Positions 19,893-29,703 of a stretch of DNA of 64,000 nt are shown here, in pieces; position 1 is the stretch's first letter; each line of letters starts with the position of its first letter. The notes under the pieces were generated by a model. It searched no databases and had not been told where the DNA came from. It saw only the letters and a list, made by a program, of their open reading frames with translations. Source of the DNA: Symmetrospora coprosmae (taxonomy: Eukaryota > Basidiomycota > Cystobasidiomycetes > Symmetrosporaceae); the NCBI GenBank assembly GCA_008802785.1, contig VUYT01000028.1, positions 203,404-267,403 of the forward strand. Direction: 5' to 3'. The position numbers and the translations under genes are program-made.

Positions 19893-21439
19893 CTAATCAT
19901 TCGGGCAGCCGATACCCCGCCACTTCCGGTGGTGCAAGCGGCAATCCGCTTGCTCTCGGTCGCCCGGAGCTTCACATACCCCAGTTCCCCCTGATGCGCT
20001 GCGCCAGCCTGCAGAAGTCGGACATGTACATTAGCCAAGGGAGCGCGAATCTTGCATGCAAGCCATACTCACTGCATGTCTCGGTCCATGATGGTGACTC
20101 TTCGGGCATGCAGCGCGCTGCGTAAAGTCGTCGCAAGGTTGGGCCCTACATTAGCCCGCTCCGTAGCAGCAGACCCCGGCCCAGTGCCACTCACCAGAGG
20201 TTAGCATCCTCGAAAAGATGCACCAGGAAGCTGCAGGCGCGTCGAACAATGATTAGGGACATCGATCCAGCGATCAGGCAACTCGCCACTCACGCCTCGC
20301 TCGCTTCCTGTAATGCCAGGAGAGCTGAAGACTGCCAGCGGATTCCGATTCCTTCGGGATGGCTCGGTGCCCATTGCTCTGCAATCTCGCGGACCTGCAG
20401 AAAGCGGGCGGATGGGAGTTACCTCCAACTTCAGATGATGCACTCCATACTCATGCTCGAACAGCTCGCAGCCCGGAGAACGGAGCGCACGCACCAGTCT
20501 CGCAAATGGCATCTTGCGCAAAAGCAAGTCCGTGCTCTTCTGGTACTGCCGGATCTCCTTGAGCGCCCGCACGCCAGGTCTGTACCGATGCGGCTTCTTG
20601 GGCTTCTTGACCTCCTTCTGCTTTCCCGCCTGTCCGCGCTGCCTCGCATCGCCCTCCTGGTCATCCTCTTCTGCATCGTCGCGCGGCCGCTTCTTCGGCC
20701 GCTGCGGGGTACCTTTCTGTGCCTGCTGCTGCTGCTGCTTCGGGGCTTGCCGCTGCGCCTGCGCCTGCTCCTGTGCCTGCCGCTTGCGCGCCGCCGCGGC
20801 CGCAGCCGTCTGCGTCTCGTTTTCGTCGTCGTTCTCCGTCCCTGACGCTGCACTGTCTGACGAGCCGGAGGGCGAACGGTCTCGCTCTACCGGCCGACGG
20901 GGCACTGCCTGCTGCTGCCTCTGCTGCTGTTGCTGCTGCTTGCCGCGAGCGGTGGGCGGCGAGGCAGATTCGGAAGCTGGTGGGAGGGGGTCTCCGGCTG
21001 TGCCCCATGCATATCTTAGCGTGTGGATGTAGACGTTGCGCGGGGATGGGTTCCGCCAACTCACGTCGCGTCTTTGGCTTTGGTCTTGGCTTGCCGGTGC
21101 TTTTGCGCGCGACGGCTGCCATGAGAAGAGCGCACGGAGGGACCTGTGTCAGTACGCGTCTCATCATTATCAGGCTCAGCCTGGGAATTGGGCGTCCTTA
21201 CCCGAAGTGCTGCTAGCGATGCTGAGTCGCGGTCCGCCGCCTCCGACTTTGGGCGGACGCTTGACTGGACTCCCTCCTCCTCCGGCGGCAACGGCACCAG
21301 CGCCTGCAGTCTCCTGAACGGCTTTCGACGTCTTTGCCGTCAGCTGTTTGCGGCTGGCCATGCTGTTGGAGGGTCCTGCTCCTGCTCCTGCTCCTGCGGC
21401 TTTCTGCGGTGAGGAGCTCGGCTGGGTCGAGCGCGCCAT
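19893..21439 (-). CDS. CSE4: Centromeric histone H3 variant CENP-A
   Basis: CENP-A replaces H3 in centromeric nucleosomes and seeds the kinetochore. Seven exons: 21202-21439, 21065-21115, 20495-20997, 20294-20394, 20195-20230, 20073-20117 and 19893-20007. The tail starts [10 protein letters not shown], contains [11 protein letters not shown] and an H3-like ARKSTGK, then a ~150-residue Gln/Arg/acidic stretch. The histone fold reads [38 protein letters not shown], an extended loop 1, then [20 protein letters not shown] and [20 protein letters not shown]. The longer loop 1 and the Trp before QSS (Phe in H3) mark CENP-A. About 362 aa. The C-terminal end after RIRGNW is uncertain, because a GTATGT there may start another intron. 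Confidence 0.9.
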
Positions 21440-21904
21440 GAACTATCTGCCCACAACAGCGTCAAAGAGGCTACGCCGGGACACTGCGCAGGCAGCAGGT
21501 GCGATGTGTGCTGTCGTGGTCGTTGCCCGGTCTGCGTGGTCCTCTCCTCCTTGCCGTCAGTCTCGTTTCTTACGAGGACGGTGGTCGAGGTGGCTGGAGA
21601 CAGGCGTGACCCCAACTGAGGGCGTCTTTAGGGAGGACGGCAACGACGACGTGTGCGCGTCCCGCAGCGGTCTGTAGCGTGTACAGATCTGACGAATGCC
21701 ACGCAGACGTAGATGCCTTTGCCTCGTGCTGGCAGAACGAGATGGAGCGAGTCAGAGAGGCGACGGCGGCAGGCGTGCATGTGACTTCAAGAGGAGGTGG
21801 TGCTCGCTTGTTCTCCCCTCCCTCATCCAGGCTTCCCTGCTTGGACAGCTGCCAATTGCAGTGCAGCATACACACTTGCATCCCCATCCCACGCCCGCAC
21901 AACC

Positions 21905-22633
21905 ATGACATCCTCCCCCTCCCCCTCGCAGCTCCTCGAGCTCTACGCCTCCGCATCGTCCGCCCGCGCCTTATCGTACTCTCCATACTCAAAGTTCCGC
22001 GTCGGGTGCTCCTTCCTCCTCCAGGACGGCTCGTACATCCAGGGCGCCAACGTCGAGAACGCATCCTACGGCGGATGCATCTGCGCCGAGCGGACCGCCC
22101 TCCTCAAGATCGTCACGGACGGCAACGGCCCGAAGGACCGAGGGTTCATCGCGCTCGCAGTAGCAGCCGACATTGATGCGCCGTGCACCCCGTGCGGCAT
22201 ATGCAGGCAGTTCATCAGAGGTGGGTCGATGCGCTCGCCTGCTGGATCGGCGGGGGCAATTCCGCTGATTGCGCACAATCCCCGCTCGCTCGTCTCCGCT
22301 TTTCGCCTCTTGGTGGCTACCTACCACCAGAGTTCTGCCCGCAGGAAGTGGGTCGTCTACTCCTCGCTAGTCGCACCTCGTTGCAGGCCACTGATCTGCC
22401 ACGCATCCTGGCCCACTACCGCAGATGCCCATCCACATGGTCCCCTCATCCTACGATCCAAAGAAACCGGACGCGACAAAGATTGTGAAGAGCTCGCTGG
22501 CAGAGCTTTTGCCAATGAGCTTTGGTCCGGGTGAGTAGACTAAGCTACTCTCGATCTTACGGGCGGAGTGAGCTGAATCGCACTCGCTCGTCCCGCACGA
22601 CTCGCAGAGGACCTGGACCGGCCGAGAGAGTAG
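21905..22633 (+). CDS. CDD1: Cytidine deaminase
   Basis: Converts cytidine and deoxycytidine to uridine forms in pyrimidine salvage; cytosolic homotetramer with zinc. Exons 21905-22220, 22331-22347, 22425-22530 and 22608-22633 give 154 aa, the usual length. Motifs: YSPYSKFRVGCSFLL, NVENASYGGCICAERTAL with the zinc-site C-A-E near residue 60, and CTPCGICRQFI with the paired zinc cysteines. It then reads EFCPQE across a 17-nt exon, and MPIHMVPSSYDPKKPDATKI. It ends LPMSFGPEDLDRPRE, a common CDA tail. All junctions keep phase. Confidence 0.92.
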
Positions 22634-22967
22634 ACTCGGACCTGACACGCCGTTGCTCAAGATGAGATATGGTGCTGCGCATTCAAACAAGCGATGCAAT
22701 TATAGGCGCTATATTTAACACTCCCACCCGTCAGCTGACTCGCCCTTTGTCGCGCTCAGAGTCCAGACTAATGGCCCTAGATTCCCACACCTTTCTGAGC
22801 ACAGCAGGGACAGCGAGAGTCGTCTGACAGTCTTCGATGTCGGTCTGTCTTGCCGTGACCGCTCCTTGCCTTCAGAACTGGCTCTCAACCGCTCAACCGC
22901 TCTCGCCCGTCCTCGTTCCTGGTTCCTCTATCTAGCATTACACCACAGCTCCGCCGGCCATACCCAG
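22634..22967. other. Intergenic
   Basis: 334 bp with no supported gene. It includes an AT-richer segment near 22690-22720 (CAATTATAGGCGCTATATTT) that may belong to the promoter of the following gene. Confidence 0.35.
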
Positions 22968-24531
22968 ATGAACGACCCAAAGGACAATCCGAGAATCCTT
23001 GCATGGCTCGGTAAGACTGTTGATCGCCCTAAGGCTGGCCAGAATAGAAGAACCTCTCCCGTCAAGATGCCTCAAACTGCCAACACTGCCTTTGCACAAC
23101 CCCTACCTGCTGTTCAGGTCATCAAAAGGTTCTACCATATTTCGGACGGGACATGCAAGCATGTGACTCACGTCAATGTAAGGGAGATCGGACTGGAGAT
23201 GGAAAACCCAGCGCCAAAGTGGGTTGGGCTTCGGAATCTCATTCGTCCAGACGAACTCAGCCCGTCAGCCCTTACCGTTCGCAGCTCTACAGCAGACCTA
23301 CAAGGTCGTGTGGACCCGAGTACCAGGTCAAAGTGAGGGAAAAATCGTCAAGCATGTGCCTGCAGAAAGGGGCCGATCTCATTCAAGATCCAGCTCGGTG
23401 GCCAGCAGAACTGCCACTCTGGTTCAGGCTCCCTCTTTACACGATCGCCATGGGTCGCCCTCCAGGTGGACAAGGCACAAGATTGCCGAAGTCTGGCACG
23501 AGGACTCAACCATCAAGGCGGCTATGCGTACACGCCTTGGTAGGACCTACGTCAACTTGATACCGCCCGTGACAGACGAAATCAAGCTCTGGGAGCTCGA
23601 ATGCCCTGCTGAACTGCAGTCTAGGGCACTCGGGAAGTCTCCAGTTCTTTTCACAACAATACGCGAGGACTACGAAGTTATCCTCTACGACGTGCCTCGG
23701 AACAAGAAGAAAGGCGTCATACGCAAACGCGAGCCATCTTCCCGAACCTCAGAGAAACAGGACTCTGGTCAGACGTCAGGCGCGCCAACTGCCGTTTCCC
23801 CTCGGGGACGGGAGAGGCGAAGCTCTTCGCAGTCATCGAGTCACACGCGCAGCCATACTCCGCAGGGCAAGGCTCATCACTTGCATTGGCTGGGTCCACT
23901 CATCAACCCCGCCCAAATCGCTTCAGCCCCGCCTCCCCCTACCATCCCTGCTAGGCGCGCCAGCTCCAAGTCGCCAAGGCCACAGGCTGCGATGAGCGCT
24001 GCGCCCAGCAGACAGAGCAGCACGACAAGTCGAGCTCCGCAACAGGCTACGACTGTCTTCATCGTGACTGATGTCCGCGAGAATCAGCCGATGAGCGGGG
24101 AGGGTGCCATCGCACCAGGGCTCAGCAATTTATCGATACACTTGACTTCGAGCTGTTCGTCGCCGCAGGTGATTGTCGACGACATCGGCAACCTTCCCGG
24201 TCTTCTGGAAAGCCTCGGCAAAGGCCTAGGTTGGAGGAATTATTTCTGCTCGGCTCGATCGGCACGAGAGGAGCTTGTTGGTACGCGCATCGAGAGGAAG
24301 GCATCATTCAGATCCACGTCGCGATCGTCCTCGTCCTCTTCTCAAGCTGGCGTCATCCACGAGTGGCGGTGGAAAGGCAGGCAGAAGAGCGAGGAATGGT
24401 CCGCAGCTCGCCCCGCCGACAAGGTCGCCGCGGTTATACCGGCCTCCCAGGCGCTGCAGATAGTAACACGGACCATGGAGGACTTCATAATGGCTCCCTC
24501 ACGTTTCCGGAAAAGACAGTCCATTGCGTGA
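22968..24531 (+). CDS. Unknown modular protein A (tandem family), apparent frameshift near 23260
   Basis: I do not recognise this family. Two frames are needed: 22968 to about 23260 and about 23260 to 24531 (roughly 520 aa). The N-terminal part ends GLRNLIRPDELS; the next frame continues QPLPFAALQQTYKVVWTRVP. Together these resemble a second module in the same protein (LWELECPAELQSRALGKSPV then REDYEVILYDVPRNKKKG) and a module in the neighbouring gene at 26456. The frame change therefore looks like a one-base insertion rather than an intron. The middle is Ser/Pro-rich. The C-terminal domain includes VIVDDIGNLPGLLESLGKGL and VIHEWRWKGR. No signal peptide or catalytic motif seen. A short intron that removes the RPDEL block is possible but would break the conserved module. 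Confidence 0.55.
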
Positions 24532-24653
24532 AGGTTGCGCAATCATGGTCTGGGAGAACGGACAACGACGTTCGGGGAGGATAGTCATGACAACGTGATG
24601 CAGCAAGGCCAGCCCTACTGTGCAGCGTCAATCATGCGAAGGCAGTGATGCGG

Positions 24654-25409
24654 TCAGAATCGCTTCTGCCTCTTGGCAGCTGCTGCCACCTCTACCGTGT
24701 TTCGTCCGATAGTTGCCTCGGCAATCGTGTAGGACTTGAAAGTGCCTGCACGGTCTTCAAAGTCCTTCAAATTGTCGGCGATCTCCTGCCGGGTTCAGCA
24801 ATATGTGTCAATAGACGACTCAAAGGTGACTTCTGCACACTTTGGCACGTACGAGGACGCAGCTCGCCTTGCTTTTGGCTTCCCCATCTGAGTACGTGCA
24901 GCTAATCTTGGCTGCGCCTGCAGGGAGCAGAGCCGGTTCGCCATTAGCGGCGGCGCCTTGTGAAGGTGCAATGCGGAGAGACGCACCTGAGTTGGCCTCC
25001 GTGTCTGTGCCGGCGGCAACGGCGCCTGGCGTGCGGAAGTCAACAGCTACGCGCTTGCTGTCGACTATGATCATCTCTGGATACCGGATTCCGATTCATC
25101 TCAGCTGTGTACGAGCTAGCTGAAATGGAAAAGTGACCCACGAGTGGCCAACCCTACATCCGCCTGCCACTCAGTGCGGTAGGTCGTCTGGCTGGCGCCA
25201 TAGGTCTGACCGCTAGTCCAGGTCTGCCCGGTGTACTTGACGGTCAAAGTCTCCTCGCTCAGCATATTGCCGAGCTGAACGTCTCCAAAGTCCTTGTACG
25301 CAGGAACGGCAGGGACTTCCACAGCTTCAGCGGCAGCGCCTCGAACGGCCAGGCTGGCGAGAGCTGCGAGGATGGAGAGCTTGAGCATCATGATAGTGGC
25401 AGATGGCAT
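24654..25409 (-). CDS. Small secreted protein 1 (paired-Cys family), effector-like
   Basis: Exons 25142-25409, 24853-25076 and 24654-24785 join in phase to 207 aa. A signal peptide is clear (MMLKLSILAALASLAVRGAA). The mature protein contains VPAVPAYKDFGDVQLGN, MIIVDSKRVAVDFRTPGAV and the block AAKISCTYSDGEAKSKASC, the only two cysteines of the mature chain. An intron (GTACGT donor) follows two codons after the second Cys. The last exon is EIADNLKDFEDRAGTF and a basic tail KRQKRF. The same Cys block and intron position recur in the genes at 35667 and 61059. No known family is recognised. A secreted effector or wall-associated role is inference from size, signal peptide and lineage-specific look. 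Confidence 0.65.
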
Positions 25410-25721
25410 GTTTGTGGGTCTGCTTCGCTGAATGCGGATGAGAGGAGTGGGATGGTATGTGTGTGGCAGGAGGAGACATGCATTGCGCGATTCCGTGCCA
25501 ATTTATACCCAGCCTTGTTGCGGGCGCCAGTCACAGCATTGGGGAAAAGAGGAGTCAGGCCGACGCGGTGCTCTTCAAGGGGTGCCATGCAGGCCGACAG
25601 TCGAGCCTGCCTAGCCAGCTGACCTGCAGTGCCTGCCTCGCTGGCGGACGAGATCCAGAGTGCCGGCAATGCGGCGGCATCCGGCAGTCTGGCATTTAAG
25701 CGGACCGCGCGAGATCCACCC

Positions 25722-26291
25722 TTAGACTAGCATCAGCTGTATGATGTGCACTTTGGGGTCGGGCCAAAAGGGTTGAGTAGTCGGCGTGTGGGCATCCAGC
25801 TGGACAAGGTGATGGATTAAAAGATCTCGGTTGGATTCCGGCGCACTCATCTGGCCTGCCACTTTGCTCGTGTCTTGCGAAACTATGCGCAAGCTCCACA
25901 GGATGGTCAAGGAGCGTTGGTCGCCGGTGGCCTGCGATAACGATGACCTCACAGTGCGACTCGGAGCATCTCGATTGCTGCGGTAGACGCCGCTGCACTT
26001 AGCGAAGAGCTCCAGCTCATCCGGTCTACACGAGCTGCCAACGCAAAGCGACCCAGTTGACCCTTTGATGCGCAGTCAGTTGCGACCGCTCCGGTCTCGC
26101 TTGCCAATGATCGTCGCAAAGACGAAGTGGTCGTCCTGAGCAAGACCTGCCGCTTCCCCGGGCCCGTCCAAGCTCACGGCACCTAATCGACGACCGGGTC
26201 CTATGACATCGACACAGAGACCGCATCTGGAGTGCTTCGAGGTGACAAATATTCCAGGCATCACATCATGTTCAGAGCGTTGCTTTCCCAT
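25722..26291 (-). other. Orphan open frame with one internal TGA; possible degraded gene
   Basis: From ATG 26291 a frame reads HDVMPGIFVTSKHSRCGLCV, GPGEAAGLAQDDHFVFATII and stops at TGA 26076-26078. The same frame then continues open to TAA at 25722 with SCRPDELELFAKCSGVYRSN, TGDQRSLTILWSLRIVSQDT and DLLIHHLVQLDAHTPTTQPF. Both halves look protein-like and share one frame, so the TGA may mark a pseudogene, or a small intron may remove it. No family is recognised. The string RPDEL also occurs in the neighbouring modular family, possibly by chance. Confidence 0.3.
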
Positions 26292-26455
26292 CGATTCCTC
26301 CAGTTGGACACAGCATGGCTCTGTCGAGGCTGTTCATTGCCGAGCTGGCTCGAGGCAGGTCAGCAGAACGAACGCTGCTTGTCTTCCGACTTCACGCCAT
26401 CCATCCGTACAAACTGTCCAGATCGTATCAATATCGCTATCCTCTAGCTCCAGTC

Positions 26456-27508
26456 ATGGCATTTCTGAAAAGTCTTCGGCGATTCCATCGCCGAGAAGCA
26501 TCTCAAGCGGCGCAACGGTCCCCGATTGCTGCACACGCTAGTCATCCTGCTCAATCTGCATCTACCCGGCGCGTGTCTGTCGTCCCAGCCGGAGTGGACA
26601 TAACAAGGATCTACGCCAACAAAGACAATCTGGGCGAAAGGATATCCGCGAAGACCATCGGACATATCTTTCTCGAATACGAGGAACCGTGGTTACTGGA
26701 GACACGCCCATACTCGATCCCGCTGAAATCCTTTGACCGCCCGGACGAGCTGCACACGGCCAGACTCATCTTGCATCCCCTGACTTTCGAAGAATTGCGT
26801 CGCAACTACGAGGTCGTTCCGCGTGTGCGCGATGACCCAAACAGCAAGCCGATACTGAGGAAGCGCAGTACTCCGCGACCCATGTCGGTCAGATCGAATC
26901 CCCGAGGTCGGTTTTCTGTAGCTTACAGCATCCGCACCGGGATGAATCCATTCGGCGATACGTTGAATGCTGATCGATGACCTTGTGCATCACCAGAGCC
27001 TTCACCTGGTCAAAGGGCTGGTGCGACACCCAAGCCTTCTGCAGCACGCTCCCTACAGGCCGTCTCCTTCTCGGAACACAGACACGGTCAACGCGGTGGT
27101 CCGGGAAGATGGTCACGTCCCGGGAGTGCCGTGGGCGGGAATGAACGACCTAGCGATCTCGACGAGTTCGAAATCGTCTCCTTCCACTCGACGGATCCAA
27201 GAAGATCGGGGTCTGGCGGTCCTACCACTTCCGCGAGCAGCTTTTCGCTGTTGCCGGAATTCCCGAACGCGAGCTCGTGGATCGTCCTACAAGATGTCAA
27301 CACGGGGCAAACACTCACAAACCAGATCGCCCACCTGCCGGGTTTCGACGAGTGCCTGAAGAAAAAGTCACTCCAGCATATGAAGTGGCCGGACAAGTTC
27401 AAAGGCACCCGAGTCATGAGACAGCGGCAGGTGGAAAAGCCGTATGTGAAGTATACTTGGAATGGTGAACCTCCGAGCAAGCGGCGCAGGCAAAGCGGGG
27501 GTAGCTGA
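26456..27508 (+). CDS. Unknown modular protein B (tandem paralogue of the gene at 22968)
   Basis: Starts at ATG 26456. The first segment has DITRIYANKDNLGERISAKT, SFDRPDELHTARLILHPLTF and EELRRNYEVVPRVRDDPNSK followed by PILRKR, matching modules of protein A. The frame must change twice. A GTAGCT..CACCAG intron (about 26930-27005) leads to SLHLVKGLVRHPSLLQHAPY, which resembles a stretch of protein A. A second short intron or frameshift (about 27115-27166) leads to FEIVSFHSTDP. The C-terminus, VLQDVNTGQTLTNQIAHLPG then KWPDKFKGTRVMRQRQVEKP and YTWNGEPPSKRRR, parallels the C-terminal domain of protein A. Function unknown. The splice sites are weak, so either unusual introns or decay is possible. 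Confidence 0.5.
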
Positions 27509-27736
27509 GGCGACCAACATATCGCTGCGGTGCCTAGCTTGCAGCTCGATCGGAAGATAGAACACGGACAGCCTCGCTCGTACTTCTGACGAGACCGAAG
27601 CCTCTCCCTATATCTACTGCATTGTATGCTTCCTATAATGAGTAGCCTCGATCGCCCAATCGGCCCACGCAGAAGCATGCATGTTCTCGGGCCAGCCTTT
27701 TGCCAATGCTTCGTCAAATTTGTAGATCCAGGATTC

Positions 27737-29200
27737 ATGGCAGGCAGCTCGCCTCTGCGTAACGGCCTCACTCTGGCTCAGCGCTTTGCATATAAGCCAC
27801 CGGAAAGCAGAGGTGCAGTGTCGAGCCTCGGAGGAAGCGCGTCGAAGCGGCGGAGATTCGACGGCGATCTTCCCGCGCGAAGCACGCGTGCAGCACACAG
27901 CTCGTCTGCGTCTACGTCGCCGTCCACGGATGCGCCTCAAAATCCCGACGCGCATTCGTCAAACGCTGTCAAGGCGCCTGCAACCGGGCCCGCCTCAACC
28001 TCCGAAGTCGGCGCATCATCGGGCGGCGCACTCAGCGCCATCGCAAACGGCAAGAAGCGCGCTGCATCTCCCGGCGCAGACCATCCAAAGACTGTAGTGG
28101 AACCGTCGAGCCTGGTCGCAGAGGCCTTTGCTGCTTCCCTGTCCGACGCGGAGCTGCCGGGCGTCGGAGGCGAGCTCTCGGAGAGACAATTGCTCGAGCT
28201 CGAATGCAATACTCTGCATCCGTCATGGCTGGAATCGTTGCGGAAAGAGTGAGGTCATTGTCTACTGAGGGCGGGAGCCCGCTCTGATGCGAGCGGGTTG
28301 CACAATGTGCAGACTAGTCTCACCGTACTTCCTGAAGCTCAAACGCTTCCTCTGGACCGAAGGCGTCAAGAATCACCTCGAAGCGAGCAAGACCATCTTT
28401 CCGCCGGGTGTGTTACATCTGCACTGCGTGTGCATATCACAATCGCTCAGGCTGAACACGCTCTTGACCCTGCTCTTTCCTCGGTGCAGCCAAGGAGATC
28501 TATGCATGGTCGAATTATACACCTCTGCAGAACGTGAGGGTCGTCATTCTGGGCCAAGACCCATATCACAACGACGGACAAGCGCATGGTGAGCGGAAGG
28601 GATCGCAGCGCTAATTGCTGCTTTCGCTGACCCGGTTGAGCGCAGGGCTATGCTTTTCCGTCAGGAGCAACGTCAAGACACCCCCCTCGCTCAAGAACAT
28701 TTACAAGGAGATCAAGACCGACTTTCCGGACTTTGTCGCGCCGCCTCACGGGTCCGTTGACGCCCAAATCTGCGTTCATCCTGGCCATTCGCACTGACAC
28801 GACGTCTACCCGCAGGTACCTGGCATCTTGGGCTCGACAGGGTGTACTCCTCCTCAACACTTCTCTGACAGTCCGCGCACACGCCGCCAACTCGCACAGC
28901 AAGAAAGGATGGGAGGAGTTTACCGATGCCGTGCTGCGCGTTGTGGATGAGCGGCCTGGACCTGGCGTAGTGTTTCTGGCGTGGGGTCAACCGGCACAGA
29001 AGCGCATGGCAGGGATCGACAAGAAGAAGCACCTCATCCTCTCGAGCGTACATCCATCTCCACTGAGCGCTTCGAGGGGGTTCTTTGGCAATGCGCACTT
29101 CAAAACGGCCAACGAGTGGCTCGCGGATAAGTACGGCGAAGAGGGCAAGATCGACTGGTGCACACTCGAGGCAGACGATACTGCTGCTCGCAAGGAGTAA
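27737..29200 (+). CDS. UNG1: Uracil-DNA glycosylase (family 1)
   Basis: Removes uracil from DNA to start base-excision repair, in nucleus and/or mitochondria. Exons 27737-28248, 28313-28407, 28490-28588, 28646-28751 and 28816-29200 give 398 aa, all in phase. The catalytic water-activating motif [18 protein letters not shown] is near residue 223. It continues [56 protein letters not shown], and the minor-groove loop [13 protein letters not shown] near residue 348. About 170 residues at the N-terminus are Ser/Ala-rich and disordered, with a basic SKRRRF that could be a nuclear signal. In-frame upstream ATGs (from 27626) could make a longer form. Confidence 0.93.
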
Positions 29201-29703
29201 CCGGGCTGCGGTACTCTCGCTGACTCGGAGCAGATGCTTGGGGGCTGGGCTCCAGGTCGGAGGGGATGGCCTGTCAGCGCCTACGAGCCAAGCGATAGCG
29301 GTAGCTTATCGAGCGTATCCCGTAAGCAGATGCTTATGTAGATGATTGCAACGTGGTCATCACACTGGCCGTGCTAGCGCTGCATCTCCGGGCTGGTCTG
29401 AGCGTGAGCGTGAGCGGTTGCCGGTTCTGGACGAGGCTGGACGAAGCCTGAGGCAAGGGGTGGCCACCGTTGGACCTTGGCTACCCTCACCTCTGCTCCG
29501 AACAGGACGACCTGCAGGCACAGCAGGAGCACCATATACCTTCCAGTTCCACCGCAACAACCAACGCAGTCGCCTGCCCGCAGAGCAGCAGCATCGCTCT
29601 GCCGGCCCAGGCTCAGGCTCACGCGGGCGCGCACGCGCATCCACCCTCCTTTGGAGCGAACGACGAGGCCGTGTTCACAGAGATAGCACAGCAGCAACCT
29701 ATC
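29201..29703. other. Upstream region of the CDC4-like gene, partly open in its frame
   Basis: The frame of the following gene stays open upstream to about 29470 with Gln/Ser/Ala/His-rich sequence but no ATG. Either it is 5' UTR or it belongs to a longer N-terminus reached from an upstream exon that I could not place. Otherwise no feature seen. Confidence 0.35.

Noticed and set aside
18848-20038. 396-aa minus-strand ORF with Leu-rich and poly-Leu sequence
   Set aside because: It is antisense to the MAK16 coding exon; the Leu/Val runs mirror MAK16's Asp/Glu/Lys codons.
23240-23270. 21-nt intron GTCAGC..CGCAG to explain the frame change in protein A
   Set aside because: Too short for a spliceosomal intron; no other fitting pair keeps the conserved RPDEL block.
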